NCBI GenBank assembly: GCA_910579805.1
Contig: CAJTWM010000004.1
Location: 1-64,000 of the forward strand
From: an uncultured Lachnospiraceae bacterium
Lineage (GTDB): Bacteria > Bacillota > Clostridia > Lachnospirales > Lachnospiraceae
Reading direction: 5' to 3'
Length of the DNA stretch: 64,000 nucleotides
Shown here piece after piece: positions 43,572 to 53,629 of the stretch. A program made the position numbers and the translations under genes. The notes under the pieces were generated by a model, which was given only the letters and a program-made list of their open reading frames with translations, searched no databases and was not told the origin of the DNA. Numbering within the stretch: position 1 is the first letter of the stretch; the number at the start of each line of letters is the position of its first letter.

Positions 43572-43954
43572 ATTGTTCCTCCGTTTCTGCATATCCCGCA
43601 AATTTTGGCGCGGGTATGCGTTTCTGAATATAAGTCGGTATTTTCCGGCCGGTTACGGTTGGTATTTAAGGCCGTATAAAAATTGATAATTATATTATAC
43701 TTGTTTTTCCTATGTTACTCAAATTATTTTGAGCCTTAAAAATTATTTTTATATGCGATTTTATCCGTTTATTGTTAAAGTTGTACATATACAAGTATAT
43801 AAAATTGGTACATATGGACGATGGAAAAAAATAAAATTTGTACTATAGTGATAATAAGCAATAATAGAATGATGATAACGGAGCGGAAGATAATGTGTTT
43901 GCAGGGCAGACGCGGAAAGGCACAAAACGGCATGAAACGGAAGGGGCGATCACA
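43572..43954. other. divergent intergenic region between esterase and araR
   Basis: About 380 bases without a gene. The left part is AT-rich and should hold the esterase promoter. The middle holds AraR-like operators (given separately), and TATAGT at 43844-43849 may be the -10 for the regulator. I see no RNA gene. Confidence 0.45.
43781..43794. promoter_or_regulatory. putative AraR operator
   Basis: TTGTACATATACAA is a near-perfect palindrome resembling the Bacillus AraR operator (ATTTGTACGTACAAAT type). A related GGTACATATGG lies 25 bp on, at 43806-43816, and ATTTGTACTATA at 43836-43847. Three spaced sites before the regulator gene suggest autoregulation and control of the divergent esterase. 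Confidence 0.5.
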
Positions 43955-45052
43955 TTGAATGCAGAACCGAAATATGTCAAAGTAGTTGAGTGGATCAATC
44001 AGCAGATCGGAAAAAAAAGATTTGCCCCCGGAGATAAGATACCTTCTGAAAACGAGCTGAGCGGACAGTTTCAATTGAGCCGTCAGACCATTCGACATGC
44101 TATCAGTATATTAGAGGAGGAGGGTATTCTTACGAGGCTCCGGGGCAGCGGGACTTATGTAAGCGACAACTGTTTTACGAATCTTGAAAAAAGAACAAGG
44201 ATCGCGGTCGTAACCACTTATGTCGACAGTTATATTTTTCCGAAAACGATTCAGGGGATCGAGCAGATCCTGTCAGAGAACGGTTATACAATGGAGCTTT
44301 CCTTTACCAACAACATGGTAGAGCGGGAAAAAGAGATTTTAGGGGACATATTGGAAAAGGATGATATAGCGGGAATGATCGTAGAGCCGACGAAAAGCGG
44401 GCTGCCGAATCCCAACGAAGACTTGTATCTGAGTTTTTTGGATAGAAAGATACCGATCATTTTTATGAATAGTTTTTATCCGAATCTGGAGATACCCCAT
44501 GTGTCCATGAATGACAAAAGCGCGGCGCAGAAGGCGGTAGAAACGCTGATCCATGCGGGCCATCAAAGAATTGCGGCAATTTTGAAGATGGACGACGGAC
44601 AGGGACACAGACGTTACAGCGGATACATGAGCGCCATGAAAAAGGCCGGCCTGCCTACACGGGACGAGAATGTGATCTGGATCGATACCGAGGACGTGCT
44701 TCATCCTGAATTATACTGTGATAAACTGTTAAGGCGGCTGGAAGGCTGCAGTGCGGTTTTCTGCTATAACGATCAGGTAGCTTTTAGCCTGATCGAACTG
44801 CTTAGGAAAAAGGGGATCCTCATACCGGAACAGATGTCGGTAGTCAGCGTGGACGATTCCGATCTTGCCAAATTAGGCGATATCAAACTGGCGTCTATTC
44901 CGCATCCGTTGGAAAAGCTGGGGGCGAAAGCGGCGCTAAACCTGTTGCAGATGATGAGGGATTCTAAGTTTAACGGAACTTTTGAATTTGAAGAAGAAGT
45001 GATCCTCAGGGAGTCCGTGGCATATTGTCAGACGGATCAGGATAACATATAA
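43955..45052 (+). CDS. araR: AraR-like arabinose repressor (GntR/LacI hybrid)
   Basis: Residues 1-75 form a GntR winged helix (YVKVVEWINQQIGKKRFAPG, IPSENELSGQFQLSRQTIRH, RGSGTYVSD). The rest is a LacI/GalR-type sugar-binding domain (IAVVTTYVDSYIFPKTIQGI, MNDKSAAQKAVETLIHAGHQ, FCYNDQVAF, VDDSDLAKLGDIKLASIPHP). This mix defines AraR, which releases DNA on binding L-arabinose. The start is TTG 43955 with GGAAGGGG upstream; the longer frame from 43895 lacks a site. The arabinose operon follows directly. Confidence 0.88.
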   Translation: MNAEPKYVKVVEWINQQIGKKRFAPGDKIPSENELSGQFQLSRQTIRHAISILEEEGILTRLRGSGTYVSDNCFTNLEKRTRIAVVTTYVDSYIFPKTIQGIEQILSENGYTMELSFTNNMVEREKEILGDILEKDDIAGMIVEPTKSGLPNPNEDLYLSFLDRKIPIIFMNSFYPNLEIPHVSMNDKSAAQKAVETLIHAGHQRIAAILKMDDGQGHRRYSGYMSAMKKAGLPTRDENVIWIDTEDVLHPELYCDKLLRRLEGCSAVFCYNDQVAFSLIELLRKKGILIPEQMSVVSVDDSDLAKLGDIKLASIPHPLEKLGAKAALNLLQMMRDSKFNGTFEFEEEVILRESVAYCQTDQDNI

Positions 45053-45216
45053 AATTTACCTGTCTTAACGATATACCAGCCCAAGAGGGCGTGGGAGCGG
45101 CGGTCGTCCGTATTGCAGGAAAGACAGACGGGGCAGTAAGTATGCGGCCCGTATACATGGCGGCATATGCAAATAAAGAACAAGAAACAATTTTTTATAA
45201 TCAAGGAGGAATCATC

Positions 45217-46713
45217 ATGCAAGAAGCAAAGAATTACAAGTTTTGGTTTTGTACAGGCTCACAGGATCTGTACGGGGACGAATGCCTGAAAAATGTGGCG
45301 GAGCATTCACAAAAGATCGTAGAAGCATTCAACACATCCGGAAAATTACCTTTTGAGGTAGTATGGAAACCGACCCTGATCGATCAGGCGTCGATCAGAA
45401 AGACCTTTAACGAGGCGAACAATGACAAGGAATGCGCGGGCATTATTACATGGATGCATACTTTTTCACCTGCAAAAATGTGGATTATTGGACTTCAGGA
45501 GTATAACAAACCGTTATGCCACCTACATACGCAGTTTAATGAGGAGATTCCTTACGATACGATCGATATGGACTTCATGAATGAGAACCAGTCGGCGCAC
45601 GGCGACAGGGAATACGGACACATTGTAAGCCGTATGGGGATAGAACGTAAGATCATCGTAGGCCATTGGGCGAATGAAAAGGTACAGGAAAAACTGGCCG
45701 GATGGATGCGTACCGCCATCGGCGTAATGGAATCTTCCCATATCCGTGTAGCCCGTATTGCGGATAATATGAGAAACGTAGCCGTAACGGAAGGCGATAA
45801 AGTAGAAGCGCAGATCAAATTCGGCTGGGAGATCGACGCTTATCCGGTAAATGAGATCGTAGAATATGTAAATGCCGTTTCCAAAGCCGACATCGACGCA
45901 TTGGTAGAGGAATATTATGGTAAGTATGAAATTTTAACGGAAGGCAGGGACGAAGCGGAATTTAGGGAGCATGTAGCGGTACAGGCGGGCATCGAGATCG
46001 GTTTCGAAAAGTTTTTGACGGAGAAAAATTATCAGGCGATCGTGACGCATTTCGGCGATCTGGGAGGATTAAAGCAGTTACCGGGTCTTGCGATTCAGAG
46101 ACTGATGGAAAAAGGTTACGGTTTCGGCGGAGAAGGAGACTGGAAGACGGCGGCTATGGTACGTCTTATGAAATTGATGGCAGCCAATACGCCGAATGCA
46201 AAAGGAACTTCATTCATGGAAGATTATACTTACAATCTCGTTCCGGGCAAAGAGGGCATTTTACAGGCCCATATGCTGGAGGTATGTCCGACCGTTGCGG
46301 ACGGACCGATTGCCATTAAATGTCAGCCCCTTTCCATGGGCGACAGGGAAGATCCGACCCGTTTGGTATTTACGAGCAAGACAGGGCCTGCGGTAGCTAC
46401 GTCCCTGATCGATCTTGGCAACCGTTTCCGTTTGATCATCAATGCGGTAGACTGTAAGAAATGTGAGAAACCGATGCCGAAACTTCCGGTTGCAACTGCA
46501 TTCTGGACGCCGCAGCCGTCTTTGGAAGTGGGTGCGGAAGCTTGGATTTTGGCAGGAGGCGCGCATCATACGGCATTCTCTTACGACCTGACGGTAGAGC
46601 AGATGGAAGACTGGGCAGCGGCGATGGGAATCGAAAGCGTTGTCATTGATAATAGTACGACGATCCGCGACTTTAAAAATACGCTCAGATGGAATTCCGT
46701 TGCATTTAAATAA
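45217..46713 (+). CDS. araA: L-arabinose isomerase
   Basis: The 498-residue protein is a full-length AraA. It begins KFWFCTGSQDLYGDECLKNV, has WMHTFSPAKMWIIGL, QFNEEIPYDTIDMDFMNENQ, the metal-binding Glu and His region around KGTSFMEDYTYN, and ILAGGAHHTAFSYDLT at the end. It converts L-arabinose to L-ribulose with Mn2+. AGGAGGA lies six bases before ATG 45217. It is the first enzyme gene after araR and is followed by the kinase and epimerase genes. Confidence 0.96.
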   Translation: MQEAKNYKFWFCTGSQDLYGDECLKNVAEHSQKIVEAFNTSGKLPFEVVWKPTLIDQASIRKTFNEANNDKECAGIITWMHTFSPAKMWIIGLQEYNKPLCHLHTQFNEEIPYDTIDMDFMNENQSAHGDREYGHIVSRMGIERKIIVGHWANEKVQEKLAGWMRTAIGVMESSHIRVARIADNMRNVAVTEGDKVEAQIKFGWEIDAYPVNEIVEYVNAVSKADIDALVEEYYGKYEILTEGRDEAEFREHVAVQAGIEIGFEKFLTEKNYQAIVTHFGDLGGLKQLPGLAIQRLMEKGYGFGGEGDWKTAAMVRLMKLMAANTPNAKGTSFMEDYTYNLVPGKEGILQAHMLEVCPTVADGPIAIKCQPLSMGDREDPTRLVFTSKTGPAVATSLIDLGNRFRLIINAVDCKKCEKPMPKLPVATAFWTPQPSLEVGAEAWILAGGAHHTAFSYDLTVEQMEDWAAAMGIESVVIDNSTTIRDFKNTLRWNSVAFK

Positions 46714-46845
46714 TCGTTGCGGATCCGGGCGTAAAACAGGGAAGGACAGATTTTGTCTACGAATCTGCAGGGGGAAAGATCCGTGGCAAAGAGGCAAAGC
46801 AATGCCCGGCTTACAGTTTGGGGCCGGGCGGGAATGGAGGATGAA

Positions 46846-48450
46846 ATGAAAAGCAGCGAAGAAATTAAGAAAGCCATAGGAGAGGGCAAAACCGCGCTTG
46901 GAATTGAGTTTGGTTCGACAAGGATCAAAGCGGTGCTTGTAACGGAGGACAATGTTCCGGCGGCAGCAGGCAGCCATGAATGGGAAAACCGTCTGGAAGG
47001 AAACATTTGGACGTACAGTCTGGACGATATTTGGAACGGCCTGCAGGACGCTTATGCCAAAATGGCCGAAGACGTTAAAAACCAGTACGGAGAGACCCTG
47101 ACAACGATAGGGGCGATTGGATTTAGCGGTATGATGCACGGTTATATGGCCTTTGACAAGGACGGGGAACTGTTAGTACCTTTCCGTACATGGCGCAACA
47201 CGATCACGGAAGAAGCGGCAGTGAAACTGACGGAAGAATTTCAGTATAATATTCCCCAAAGATGGAGCATCGCCCATTTGTATCAGGCAATTTTAAACGG
47301 GGAAGAGCATATAAAAGATATTACGTTTTTTACAACGCTTGCAGGTTATATTCACTGGAAAATGACAGGGGAAAAAGTACTCGGCGTGGGAGAAGCTTCC
47401 GGGATGTTCCCGATCGATGTGGAAACGAAAGACTTTAATAAGGGCATGATAGAACGCTTTGACAAGCTGACAGCGGACAAAAATTATCCCTGGACACTTT
47501 CCGGAATCTTACCTAAGGTGCTGGTAGCGGGAGACAATGCAGGCGCCCTGACCGAAGAAGGCAGTAAGCTGCTTGATGTGAGCGGAAATCTGAAAGCAGG
47601 CATTCCTCTCTGTCCTCCTGAAGGAGATGCGGGAACGGGAATGGCGGCGACCAATAGCATTGCGAAGCGTACCGGAAACGTATCCGCAGGCACCAGTATC
47701 TTTGCCATGATCGTTTTGGAAAAAGAATTGACAAAAGTATATCCGGAAATCGACCTTGTTACAACGCCGACCGGAAATCTGGTAGGAATGGTACACTGCA
47801 ATAACTGTACTTCCGACTTGAACGCCTGGGTGAATATTTTCAAAGAATTTGCGGAAAGCTTCGGCATGAAAGTAGATATGAACGAGCTGTTCGGAACGCT
47901 TTACAGGAAAGCGCTGGAAGGTGATGCGGAATGTGGCGGACTGCTTGCCTATAATTATTTTTCAGGGGAACCGGTGACCGGTTTTGCAGAAGGCAGGCCT
48001 CTTTTCGCGCGTACCCCGGAAAGTAAATTTAATTTGGCCAATTTCATGCGTGTAAATCTGTTTACCGCACTTGCAACTTTAAAAGTAGGACTTGATATCA
48101 TGCTGAAGGAAGAGGGCGTGCAGGTAGACCGCATTTTCGGTCATGGCGGACTCTTCAAAACAAAGGGCGTGGGACAAAAGATTATGGCGGCGGCTATGAA
48201 CGCGCCTGTTTCCGTTATGGAAACGGCAGGTGAAGGCGGCGCGTGGGGAATCGCTGTTCTGGCATCCTATATGCTTCAAAAAGAAAGTGGAGAACCTTTG
48301 GACGATTACCTTCAAAATAAAGTGTTCGCCGGACAGACAGGAGAAGAAATGCAGCCTGACCAGGCGGATGTGGACGGATTTGATACTTTCATCGAGCGTT
48401 ACAAAAAGGGACTTTCCATTGAACGCGCGGCAGTCGAGAATTTAGCATAA
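46846..48450 (+). CDS. araB: FGGY-family sugar kinase, probable L-ribulokinase
   Basis: The 534-residue protein has the N-terminal phosphate loop [16 protein letters not shown], a substrate-side [16 protein letters not shown], and the C-terminal ATP site [20 protein letters not shown] with [12 protein letters not shown]. It belongs to FGGY carbohydrate kinases, and its place between araA and araD makes L-ribulose the likely substrate. It is closer in look to xylulokinase-type members than to classical AraB, as is usual in Lachnospiraceae. ATG 46846 is chosen for GGAGG at 46836; ATG 46834 is possible. Confidence 0.88.
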   Translation: MKSSEEIKKAIGEGKTALGIEFGSTRIKAVLVTEDNVPAAAGSHEWENRLEGNIWTYSLDDIWNGLQDAYAKMAEDVKNQYGETLTTIGAIGFSGMMHGYMAFDKDGELLVPFRTWRNTITEEAAVKLTEEFQYNIPQRWSIAHLYQAILNGEEHIKDITFFTTLAGYIHWKMTGEKVLGVGEASGMFPIDVETKDFNKGMIERFDKLTADKNYPWTLSGILPKVLVAGDNAGALTEEGSKLLDVSGNLKAGIPLCPPEGDAGTGMAATNSIAKRTGNVSAGTSIFAMIVLEKELTKVYPEIDLVTTPTGNLVGMVHCNNCTSDLNAWVNIFKEFAESFGMKVDMNELFGTLYRKALEGDAECGGLLAYNYFSGEPVTGFAEGRPLFARTPESKFNLANFMRVNLFTALATLKVGLDIMLKEEGVQVDRIFGHGGLFKTKGVGQKIMAAAMNAPVSVMETAGEGGAWGIAVLASYMLQKESGEPLDDYLQNKVFAGQTGEEMQPDQADVDGFDTFIERYKKGLSIERAAVENLA

Positions 48451-48477
48451 AATTAAAGAAAGGTGTGGTTTGAACAT

Positions 48478-49170
48478 ATGTTAGAGGAATTGAAGAAACA
48501 GGTATATGAAGCAAATATGGATCTTCCCAAATACGGTCTTGTTACGTTTACCTGGGGAAACGTGAGCGGAATCGACAGGGAAAAGGGCCTGTTTGTCATT
48601 AAACCTTCAGGCGTGGACTATGAAAAGCTTTCGCCGGAAGATATGGTGGTCATGGATTTAGAGGGAAATAAAGTAGAGGGAAAGTACAATCCTTCTTCGG
48701 ATACGGCGACGCATTTAGAACTGTATAAGGCGTTTCAGGAGATCGGCGGTATCGTGCATACCCATTCTTCATGGGCTACAAGCTGGGCGCAGGCAGGCAG
48801 GAGCATTCCCTGCTACGGAACGACTCATGCGGATTATATCTACGGAGAAGTGCCTTGCGTAAGGTGCCTGACCAAAGAGGAGATCGACGGCGCTTATGAA
48901 AAGAATACGGGCCTTTTGATCGTTGATTACTTTAAGGATAAAGAAGTTTTGGCAGTTCCGGCGGTGCTTTGTAAGAACCACGGACCTTTTGCATGGGGGA
49001 AAGACGCCCATGAAGCGGTGCATAACGCGGTGGTATTGGAGGAAGTGGCGAAGATGGCGGCAAGGTGCGAACGGATCAATCCTAAAGTAGAGCCCGCGCC
49101 GCAGGAGCTTCAGGATAAGCATTATTACAGAAAACATGGCGCCAATGCGTATTACGGACAAAATGCATAA
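48478..49170 (+). CDS. araD: L-ribulose-5-phosphate 4-epimerase
   Basis: The 230-residue class II aldolase-like protein has [20 protein letters not shown], the zinc histidines in [18 protein letters not shown] and a third in [20 protein letters not shown]. It epimerises L-ribulose-5-phosphate to D-xylulose-5-phosphate, completing arabinose entry into the pentose phosphate pathway. It lies 27 bases after the kinase gene. Confidence 0.94.
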   Translation: MLEELKKQVYEANMDLPKYGLVTFTWGNVSGIDREKGLFVIKPSGVDYEKLSPEDMVVMDLEGNKVEGKYNPSSDTATHLELYKAFQEIGGIVHTHSSWATSWAQAGRSIPCYGTTHADYIYGEVPCVRCLTKEEIDGAYEKNTGLLIVDYFKDKEVLAVPAVLCKNHGPFAWGKDAHEAVHNAVVLEEVAKMAARCERINPKVEPAPQELQDKHYYRKHGANAYYGQNA

Positions 49171-49335
49171 ACCGGCACAGTTCGTAGGTATGGCTAACGA
49201 ATGGAAATAAGTGTATCCATGAAATGCATGTAAAAATTCTGCAATTCGTTACGATATGCCGATATGGACGGCGTGGCCTATTTATGATAAAGTGAAATGA
49301 AAGCAGTTTAACAACGATTCGGAATGGAGGAAAAA

Positions 49336-50172
49336 ATGAATAACTTAGAACTTGCAAAAACAGCGAATGAAGTTCGCAAAGGCATTGTGACCAGTGTTCA
49401 TAGTGCAAAAGCCGGACATCCGGGCGGTTCTCTTTCAGCCGCGGATATTTTTACATTTTTGTATTTTGAGGAAATGAACGTCGACCCGAAAGAACCTAAA
49501 AAAGAAGACAGGGATCGTTTTGTTCTTTCTAAAGGGCATACGGCTCCGGGACTTTATTCAACTTTGGCAAACAGAGGATTTTTCCCGGTAGAAGATTTAA
49601 AGACTCTCCGTAAATTAGGATCTTACCTTCAGGGGCATCCTGATATGAAGCACATTCCGGGTGTAGATATGTCCAGCGGTTCTTTGGGACAGGGAATTTC
49701 CGCTGCAGTAGGGATGGCGCTTGGCGCTAAAATGGATCAAAAAGATTTCAGGGTATATACTCTTTTAGGAGACGGTGAGATTGAAGAAGGTCAGGTTTGG
49801 GAAGCTTCTATGTTTGCCGGACACAGAAAGCTGGATAATCTTTGCGTGATCGTAGACAATAACGGCTTACAGATTGACGGTAAAGTGGAAGATGTATGTT
49901 CTCCGTATCCGATTGACAAGAAATTTGAGGCATTTAATTTTCATGTAATCAATGTAGATGCTCATGATTTTGACGCGTTAAGAGCGGCGTTTAAAGAAGC
50001 AAGAGAAACAAAGGGGATGCCGACGGCGATCATTGCGCACAGCCTGAAAGGAAAAGGCGTTTCTTTCATGGAAGGAAACTGCGATTGGCACGGCAAGGCG
50101 CCGAATGATGAAGAATATGCAGTCGCAATGGCGGATCTTGAGAAAGTGGGGGCAGAATTATGTCAGAAGTAA
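49336..50172 (+). CDS. tktA: transketolase, N-terminal (TPP-binding) subunit
   Basis: The 278-residue protein holds HSAKAGHPGGSLSAADIFTF, SKGHTAPGLYSTLA and the thiamine diphosphate motif LGDGEIEEGQVWEASMFAGH, followed by VDNNGLQIDG. It is the first half of a split transketolase, common in Clostridia. ATG 49336 has GGAGG at 49326-49330. The second half overlaps by 13 bases, so the two are made together. Clustering with araABD supplies the next step for xylulose-5-phosphate. Confidence 0.95.
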   Translation: MNNLELAKTANEVRKGIVTSVHSAKAGHPGGSLSAADIFTFLYFEEMNVDPKEPKKEDRDRFVLSKGHTAPGLYSTLANRGFFPVEDLKTLRKLGSYLQGHPDMKHIPGVDMSSGSLGQGISAAVGMALGAKMDQKDFRVYTLLGDGEIEEGQVWEASMFAGHRKLDNLCVIVDNNGLQIDGKVEDVCSPYPIDKKFEAFNFHVINVDAHDFDALRAAFKEARETKGMPTAIIAHSLKGKGVSFMEGNCDWHGKAPNDEEYAVAMADLEKVGAELCQK

Positions 50173-51104
50173 AAGTTTCGAAAATTGCAACAAGAGAAAG
50201 CTATGGTAACGCTCTCGTGGAATTGGGAGCAGAATATCCGAATTTAGTCGTTTTGGATGCGGATCTTGCAGCGGCGACGAAAACGGGAATTTTTAAGAAA
50301 GCATATCCTGATCGTCACATTGACTGCGGTATTGCGGAATGTAACATGGTAGGTATCGCAGCAGGACTCTCCACGGTAGGTAAAATCCCGTTTGTAAGCT
50401 CTTTTGCTATGTTTGCAGCCGGCCGTGCTTTTGAGCAGGTCCGTAACTCTGTAGGTTATCCCCATCTGAACGTAAAGATTGGAGCAACCCATGCCGGAAT
50501 CAGCGTTGGTGAAGACGGGGCATCCCATCAGTGTAATGAGGATATGGCGTTGATGAGAAGCATTCCGGGGATGGTAGTCATCAATCCGGCAGACGATGTA
50601 GAGGCAAAGGCGGCTATGCGCGCGGCAGTAGAATATGAAGGCCCTGTATATCTGCGCTTCGGACGTGCAGCTATGCCTGTGATCAATGACAGGCCGGATT
50701 ATAAATTTGAGATCGGTAAAGGGGTTCTTCTCCGTGAGGGAACGGACGTTACGATCGTAGCGACGGGAATCTGTGTTGACAGTGCGCTCAGTGCAGCGGA
50801 AAAACTTGCGGCGGAAGGCGTTAGTGCGGAAGTGATCAATATCCATACGATCAAACCTCTTGATAAGGAACTGATAGCAGCTTCTGCAAAGAAGACAGGA
50901 AAGGTAGTTACCGTGGAAGAACATTCTGTGATCGGCGGATTGGGAAGCGCAGTCTGCGACGCGCTTTGCGAGTTGGCTCCTACGCCTGTTAAGAAAATCG
51001 GTATGCAGGACGTATTCGGTGAATCCGGTTCTGCCGCTGCCCTGATCGAGAAGTATGGCTTGGATGCGGAAGGCGTATATCAGGGTGTGAAGGAATTTTT
51101 ATAA
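50160..51104 (+). CDS. tktB: transketolase, C-terminal subunit
   Basis: The 314-residue protein contains the pyrimidine-binding domain (NLVVLDADLAAATKTGIFKK, DRHIDCGIAECNMVGIAAGL with the catalytic Glu, THAGISVGEDGASHQ) and the C-terminal transketolase domain (VTVEEHSVIGGLGSAVCDAL). It pairs with the preceding subunit to move two-carbon units between sugar phosphates. A terminator follows 48 bases later, closing the operon. Confidence 0.95.
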   Translation: MSEVKVSKIATRESYGNALVELGAEYPNLVVLDADLAAATKTGIFKKAYPDRHIDCGIAECNMVGIAAGLSTVGKIPFVSSFAMFAAGRAFEQVRNSVGYPHLNVKIGATHAGISVGEDGASHQCNEDMALMRSIPGMVVINPADDVEAKAAMRAAVEYEGPVYLRFGRAAMPVINDRPDYKFEIGKGVLLREGTDVTIVATGICVDSALSAAEKLAAEGVSAEVINIHTIKPLDKELIAASAKKTGKVVTVEEHSVIGGLGSAVCDALCELAPTPVKKIGMQDVFGESGSAAALIEKYGLDAEGVYQGVKEFL

Positions 51105-51151
51105 GACTGGCTCAAGTTAGGAATTATTTGTTTTTAGAAAATATGGTAAGG

Positions 51152-51192
51152 AAATAACACCTTTACTTTTCGAAGTGAGGTGTTATTTTTTT
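51152..51192 (+). terminator. terminator of the arabinose/transketolase operon
   Basis: AAATAACACCT pairs with AGGTGTTATTT over 11 bp, and the T-run continues to 51192. It lies shortly after the last transketolase codon. Confidence 0.9.
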
Positions 51193-51269
51193 GGCATACG
51201 CATAAAGCGCGGTATCCTTTTTGCAGAAATTCACGCTGGTGACACATACAGTAAGGGGAGGTGGGCAAT

Positions 51270-51924
51270 ATGGCAAAATTTTGGTTTTTGAGGACGATGT
51301 GACAACAAACAATCTGGTCAGCGACTATTTAACTGATGCAGGCCACATAATATTTCCGGCCTACGATGGTCAGGAAGCGCTTCGCTGTTTTCAGCAGGAA
51401 TCCATAGAATTGATTATTCTGGATATAATGATTCCCAATGTGGATGGCATTCAAGTCCTAAAAGAAATCCGCAAAACAAGCAGCGTCCCCGTTCTGATGC
51501 TGACTGCATTGAGCGATGAAAGGTCACAGATCGCCAGCTTCGACTGTTTGGCTGACGACTACATCACCAAGCCTTTTTCAATCATCCTGCTGGGGAAACG
51601 TGTTCTGGCCTTGCTGCGCCGTGCCGGGAAAATGGAAGAAAAGGATATTTGGAGGTGCGGAAACATTACAGTAGATTTTCATGGTTATTTGGCGGAAAAG
51701 GATGGCGAACCCATAGAGCTGGCCCCAAAGAAATACAACTGCTGATTGAAAATGCAGGGCGGGTCATGACACGCGAAAAACTGATTGATGGTGTCTGGGG
51801 GATGGACGCGCCGCTTTATGACCGGGCGATTGACACATATATTCGGAGGATACGCCAAAAGCTGGAGTTGAATTATATTGCAACGGTAAAAGGCGTCGGC
51901 TATCGTTTTGAGGTATCGCCATGA
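51270..51924 (+). pseudogene. frameshifted OmpR/VanR-type response regulator
   Basis: The receiver domain is readable (KILVFEDDVTTNNLVSDYLT, LIILDIMIPNVDGI, the LTALSDER loop, DDYITKPF) and so is the C-terminal winged helix (RVMTREKLIDGVWGMDAPLY, VKGVGYRFEVSP), but in different frames. One base is missing in the A-run after ATG 51270, which throws off the start. A second shift near 51735 changes PKEIQLL-type sequence to PKKYNC plus stop. The gene is not expected to yield an intact regulator. Confidence 0.8.
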
Positions 51925-52430
51925 AGCGGTTAAAGCTGTTTCCCAAGACCTTTTTATATGTTTTCTCGCTGATGGCAGCTATCTCGCTAATCAGTCATGC
52001 CCTATTTTATTTCATGATGCCTATTGTTTATACCAGACAAAAGGAAGTCAGATTGTTGTGGTCATTTATAATCTGATCGACTATCTGACTCCCATGGAGA
52101 ATGTAGCCCTGACCTCTAAGCAGCAACCGCTCCCCATTCTGAAACAGTTGGGACTGGCCGCAGAGGAAGCGAAACGGAATGTACTGCAGCTATCCGGAGG
52201 CCGGCAGCAGCGTGTGGCGATTGCCCGCGCTCTTGCCAGTGACGCACAGGTTATTTTAGCCGATGAGCCGACAGGGAATCTGGACGAGGACACCTCCGCT
52301 GAAATTATATCTATCCTCAAGGACAGCGCCCATCAGGTGGGAAAATGTGTAGTGGTCGTTACCCACTCTAACGACTGGCAAAAGAGGCTGACGTGACTTT
52401 TCAACTCCACAAAGATCAATTACAGATTTC
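51921..52430 (+). pseudogene. deletion fusion of sensor kinase start and ABC ATPase end
   Basis: From ATG 51921 the frame encodes the start of a sensor kinase (MKRLKLFPKTFLYVFSLMAA and a membrane helix) and stops near 52077. A second frame carries the rear half of a BceA-like ABC ATPase: [59 protein letters not shown]. Near 52390 a further shift breaks the EADVTFQLHK end. A deletion has joined two genes of a bacitracin/lantibiotic-type resistance module. Confidence 0.75.
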
Positions 52431-52570
52431 TGTTCCTGACACTGACTATAACACAAAAAGCCGGAGGTAAAATCTTTACATAAACTGCTAAAGCAGTGCG
52501 GAAAGTATATGCAGCATACATTTTTCCGACTATATCATGGTCTGGGATCATTTGTGCCGAATACGGAAAT

Positions 52571-52602
52571 AAAAACCTTGACATATTATTGTCAGGGTTT
52601 TT
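52571..52602. terminator. terminator between the decayed cluster and the WYL gene
   Basis: AAAAACCTTGACA and TGTCAGGGTTTTT pair over 13 positions with one G-T pair around TATTAT. T-runs exist on both strands. It may end residual transcription from the pseudogenes. Confidence 0.65.
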
Positions 52603-52634
52603 GCGTTATAATGGAAGAAAGGGAGGGTGAGACC

Positions 52635-53543
52635 ATGCAGGAAAGCAGATTATTTAAGATCATATATCATTTATTGGATAAAGGGCAGGCTACCGCACCG
52701 GAATTGGCCGAAAAATTTGAAGTATCGGTCAGAACGATCTATAGGGATATCGATGCTTTAAGCGAAGCGGGAATTCCGGTTTATACAGAAACTGGCAGAA
52801 ACGGAGGCATCCGCTTAATGAACCATTTTGTTTTGGAACGGGCGATATTTTCGGAAGAAGAAAAACAGGAGATACTTGCGGCTTTACAGAGTTTGGAAGC
52901 CGTGAAGGGAATGCACGGTATCAGTACGTTGAATAAGCTTGCAGGATTGCTGGATGCGGGAACCGAAAATTGGCTTGAAGCAGATTTTTCAAGATGGGGC
53001 AATTGCCCGAATGACAATGAAAAATTCGAAACTTTAAAGACAGCCGTGATCCGTCGAAAATGTATGAGGATCACTTATGCCGGTTCCGGCGGATCGATTG
53101 GGGAGAGGACAGTTCAGCCGTTGAAGCTGAGTTATAAATCAAGGGCATGGTATTTAAAGGCATTTTGCACCGATAAACAGGATTACCGCCTGTTCAAACT
53201 GTCCCGTATCCTGAAGTGGAAAATGCTGGACGATACGTTTGCGCCCCGTAAGTTTCCGGAAGAGGAAGAGCCGGAACAGGTCATATATTCTGCCGTTAAA
53301 CTGTGTTTTCCGAAAGAGATGGCGTACCGTGTTTATGACGAATTTGATCCTTCGGAAGTGAAAGAGACGGAAAAAGGGGATCTGCTCGTCACGACCCGGA
53401 TACCGGAAGGAACATGGATTATCAGCTTTTTGCTTTCCTTTGGGGAAAAGGCAGAGGTGGTAGAACCTGTCAGTTTGAAACGGGTGTTGGCTGAGCAGGC
53501 AAAAGCAATATATGAAAAGAATAGTTATGAAAGGACACAATGA
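52635..53543 (+). CDS. YafY-type transcription regulator (HTH_11 plus WYL domain)
   Basis: The 302-residue protein has an N-terminal winged helix (QATAPELAEKFEVSVRTIYR, DIDALSEAGIPVYTETGRNG) and a WYL domain with SYKSRAWYLKAFCTDKQDYR followed by LFKLSRI. WYL domains sense nucleotides or other small ligands. The start ATG 52635 follows GGGAGGGTGA. A TATAAT at 52607-52612 could be its -10. Target genes are unknown; the PadR operon lies just downstream. Confidence 0.88.
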   Translation: MQESRLFKIIYHLLDKGQATAPELAEKFEVSVRTIYRDIDALSEAGIPVYTETGRNGGIRLMNHFVLERAIFSEEEKQEILAALQSLEAVKGMHGISTLNKLAGLLDAGTENWLEADFSRWGNCPNDNEKFETLKTAVIRRKCMRITYAGSGGSIGERTVQPLKLSYKSRAWYLKAFCTDKQDYRLFKLSRILKWKMLDDTFAPRKFPEEEEPEQVIYSAVKLCFPKEMAYRVYDEFDPSEVKETEKGDLLVTTRIPEGTWIISFLLSFGEKAEVVEPVSLKRVLAEQAKAIYEKNSYERTQ

Positions 53544-53549
53544 TATTAC

Positions 53550-53598
53550 TTGACATGGAAAGTAAATTGCTATAGAATATATTTAGCAATACTAAATA
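53550..53598 (+). promoter_or_regulatory. promoter and palindromic operator of the PadR operon
   Basis: TTGACA (53550-53555), a 17-bp spacer and TAGAAT (53573-53578) form a strong promoter. Immediately after the -10 lies the palindrome TATTTAG-N5-CTAAATA (53580-53598), covering the expected transcription start. This suits autorepression by the PadR protein encoded downstream. Confidence 0.65.
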
Positions 53599-53629
53599 TA
53601 TGATTTGAGTATGGAGGGTGATATGCGGA

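Noticed and set aside
46261..47139. 292-codon minus-strand frame across araA and araB
   Set aside because: It lies opposite two strongly conserved enzymes and has no protein-like pattern.
51221..51745. Functional response regulator
   Set aside because: The receiver and DNA-binding parts are in different frames, and the natural ATG at 51270 is out of frame with the receiver.
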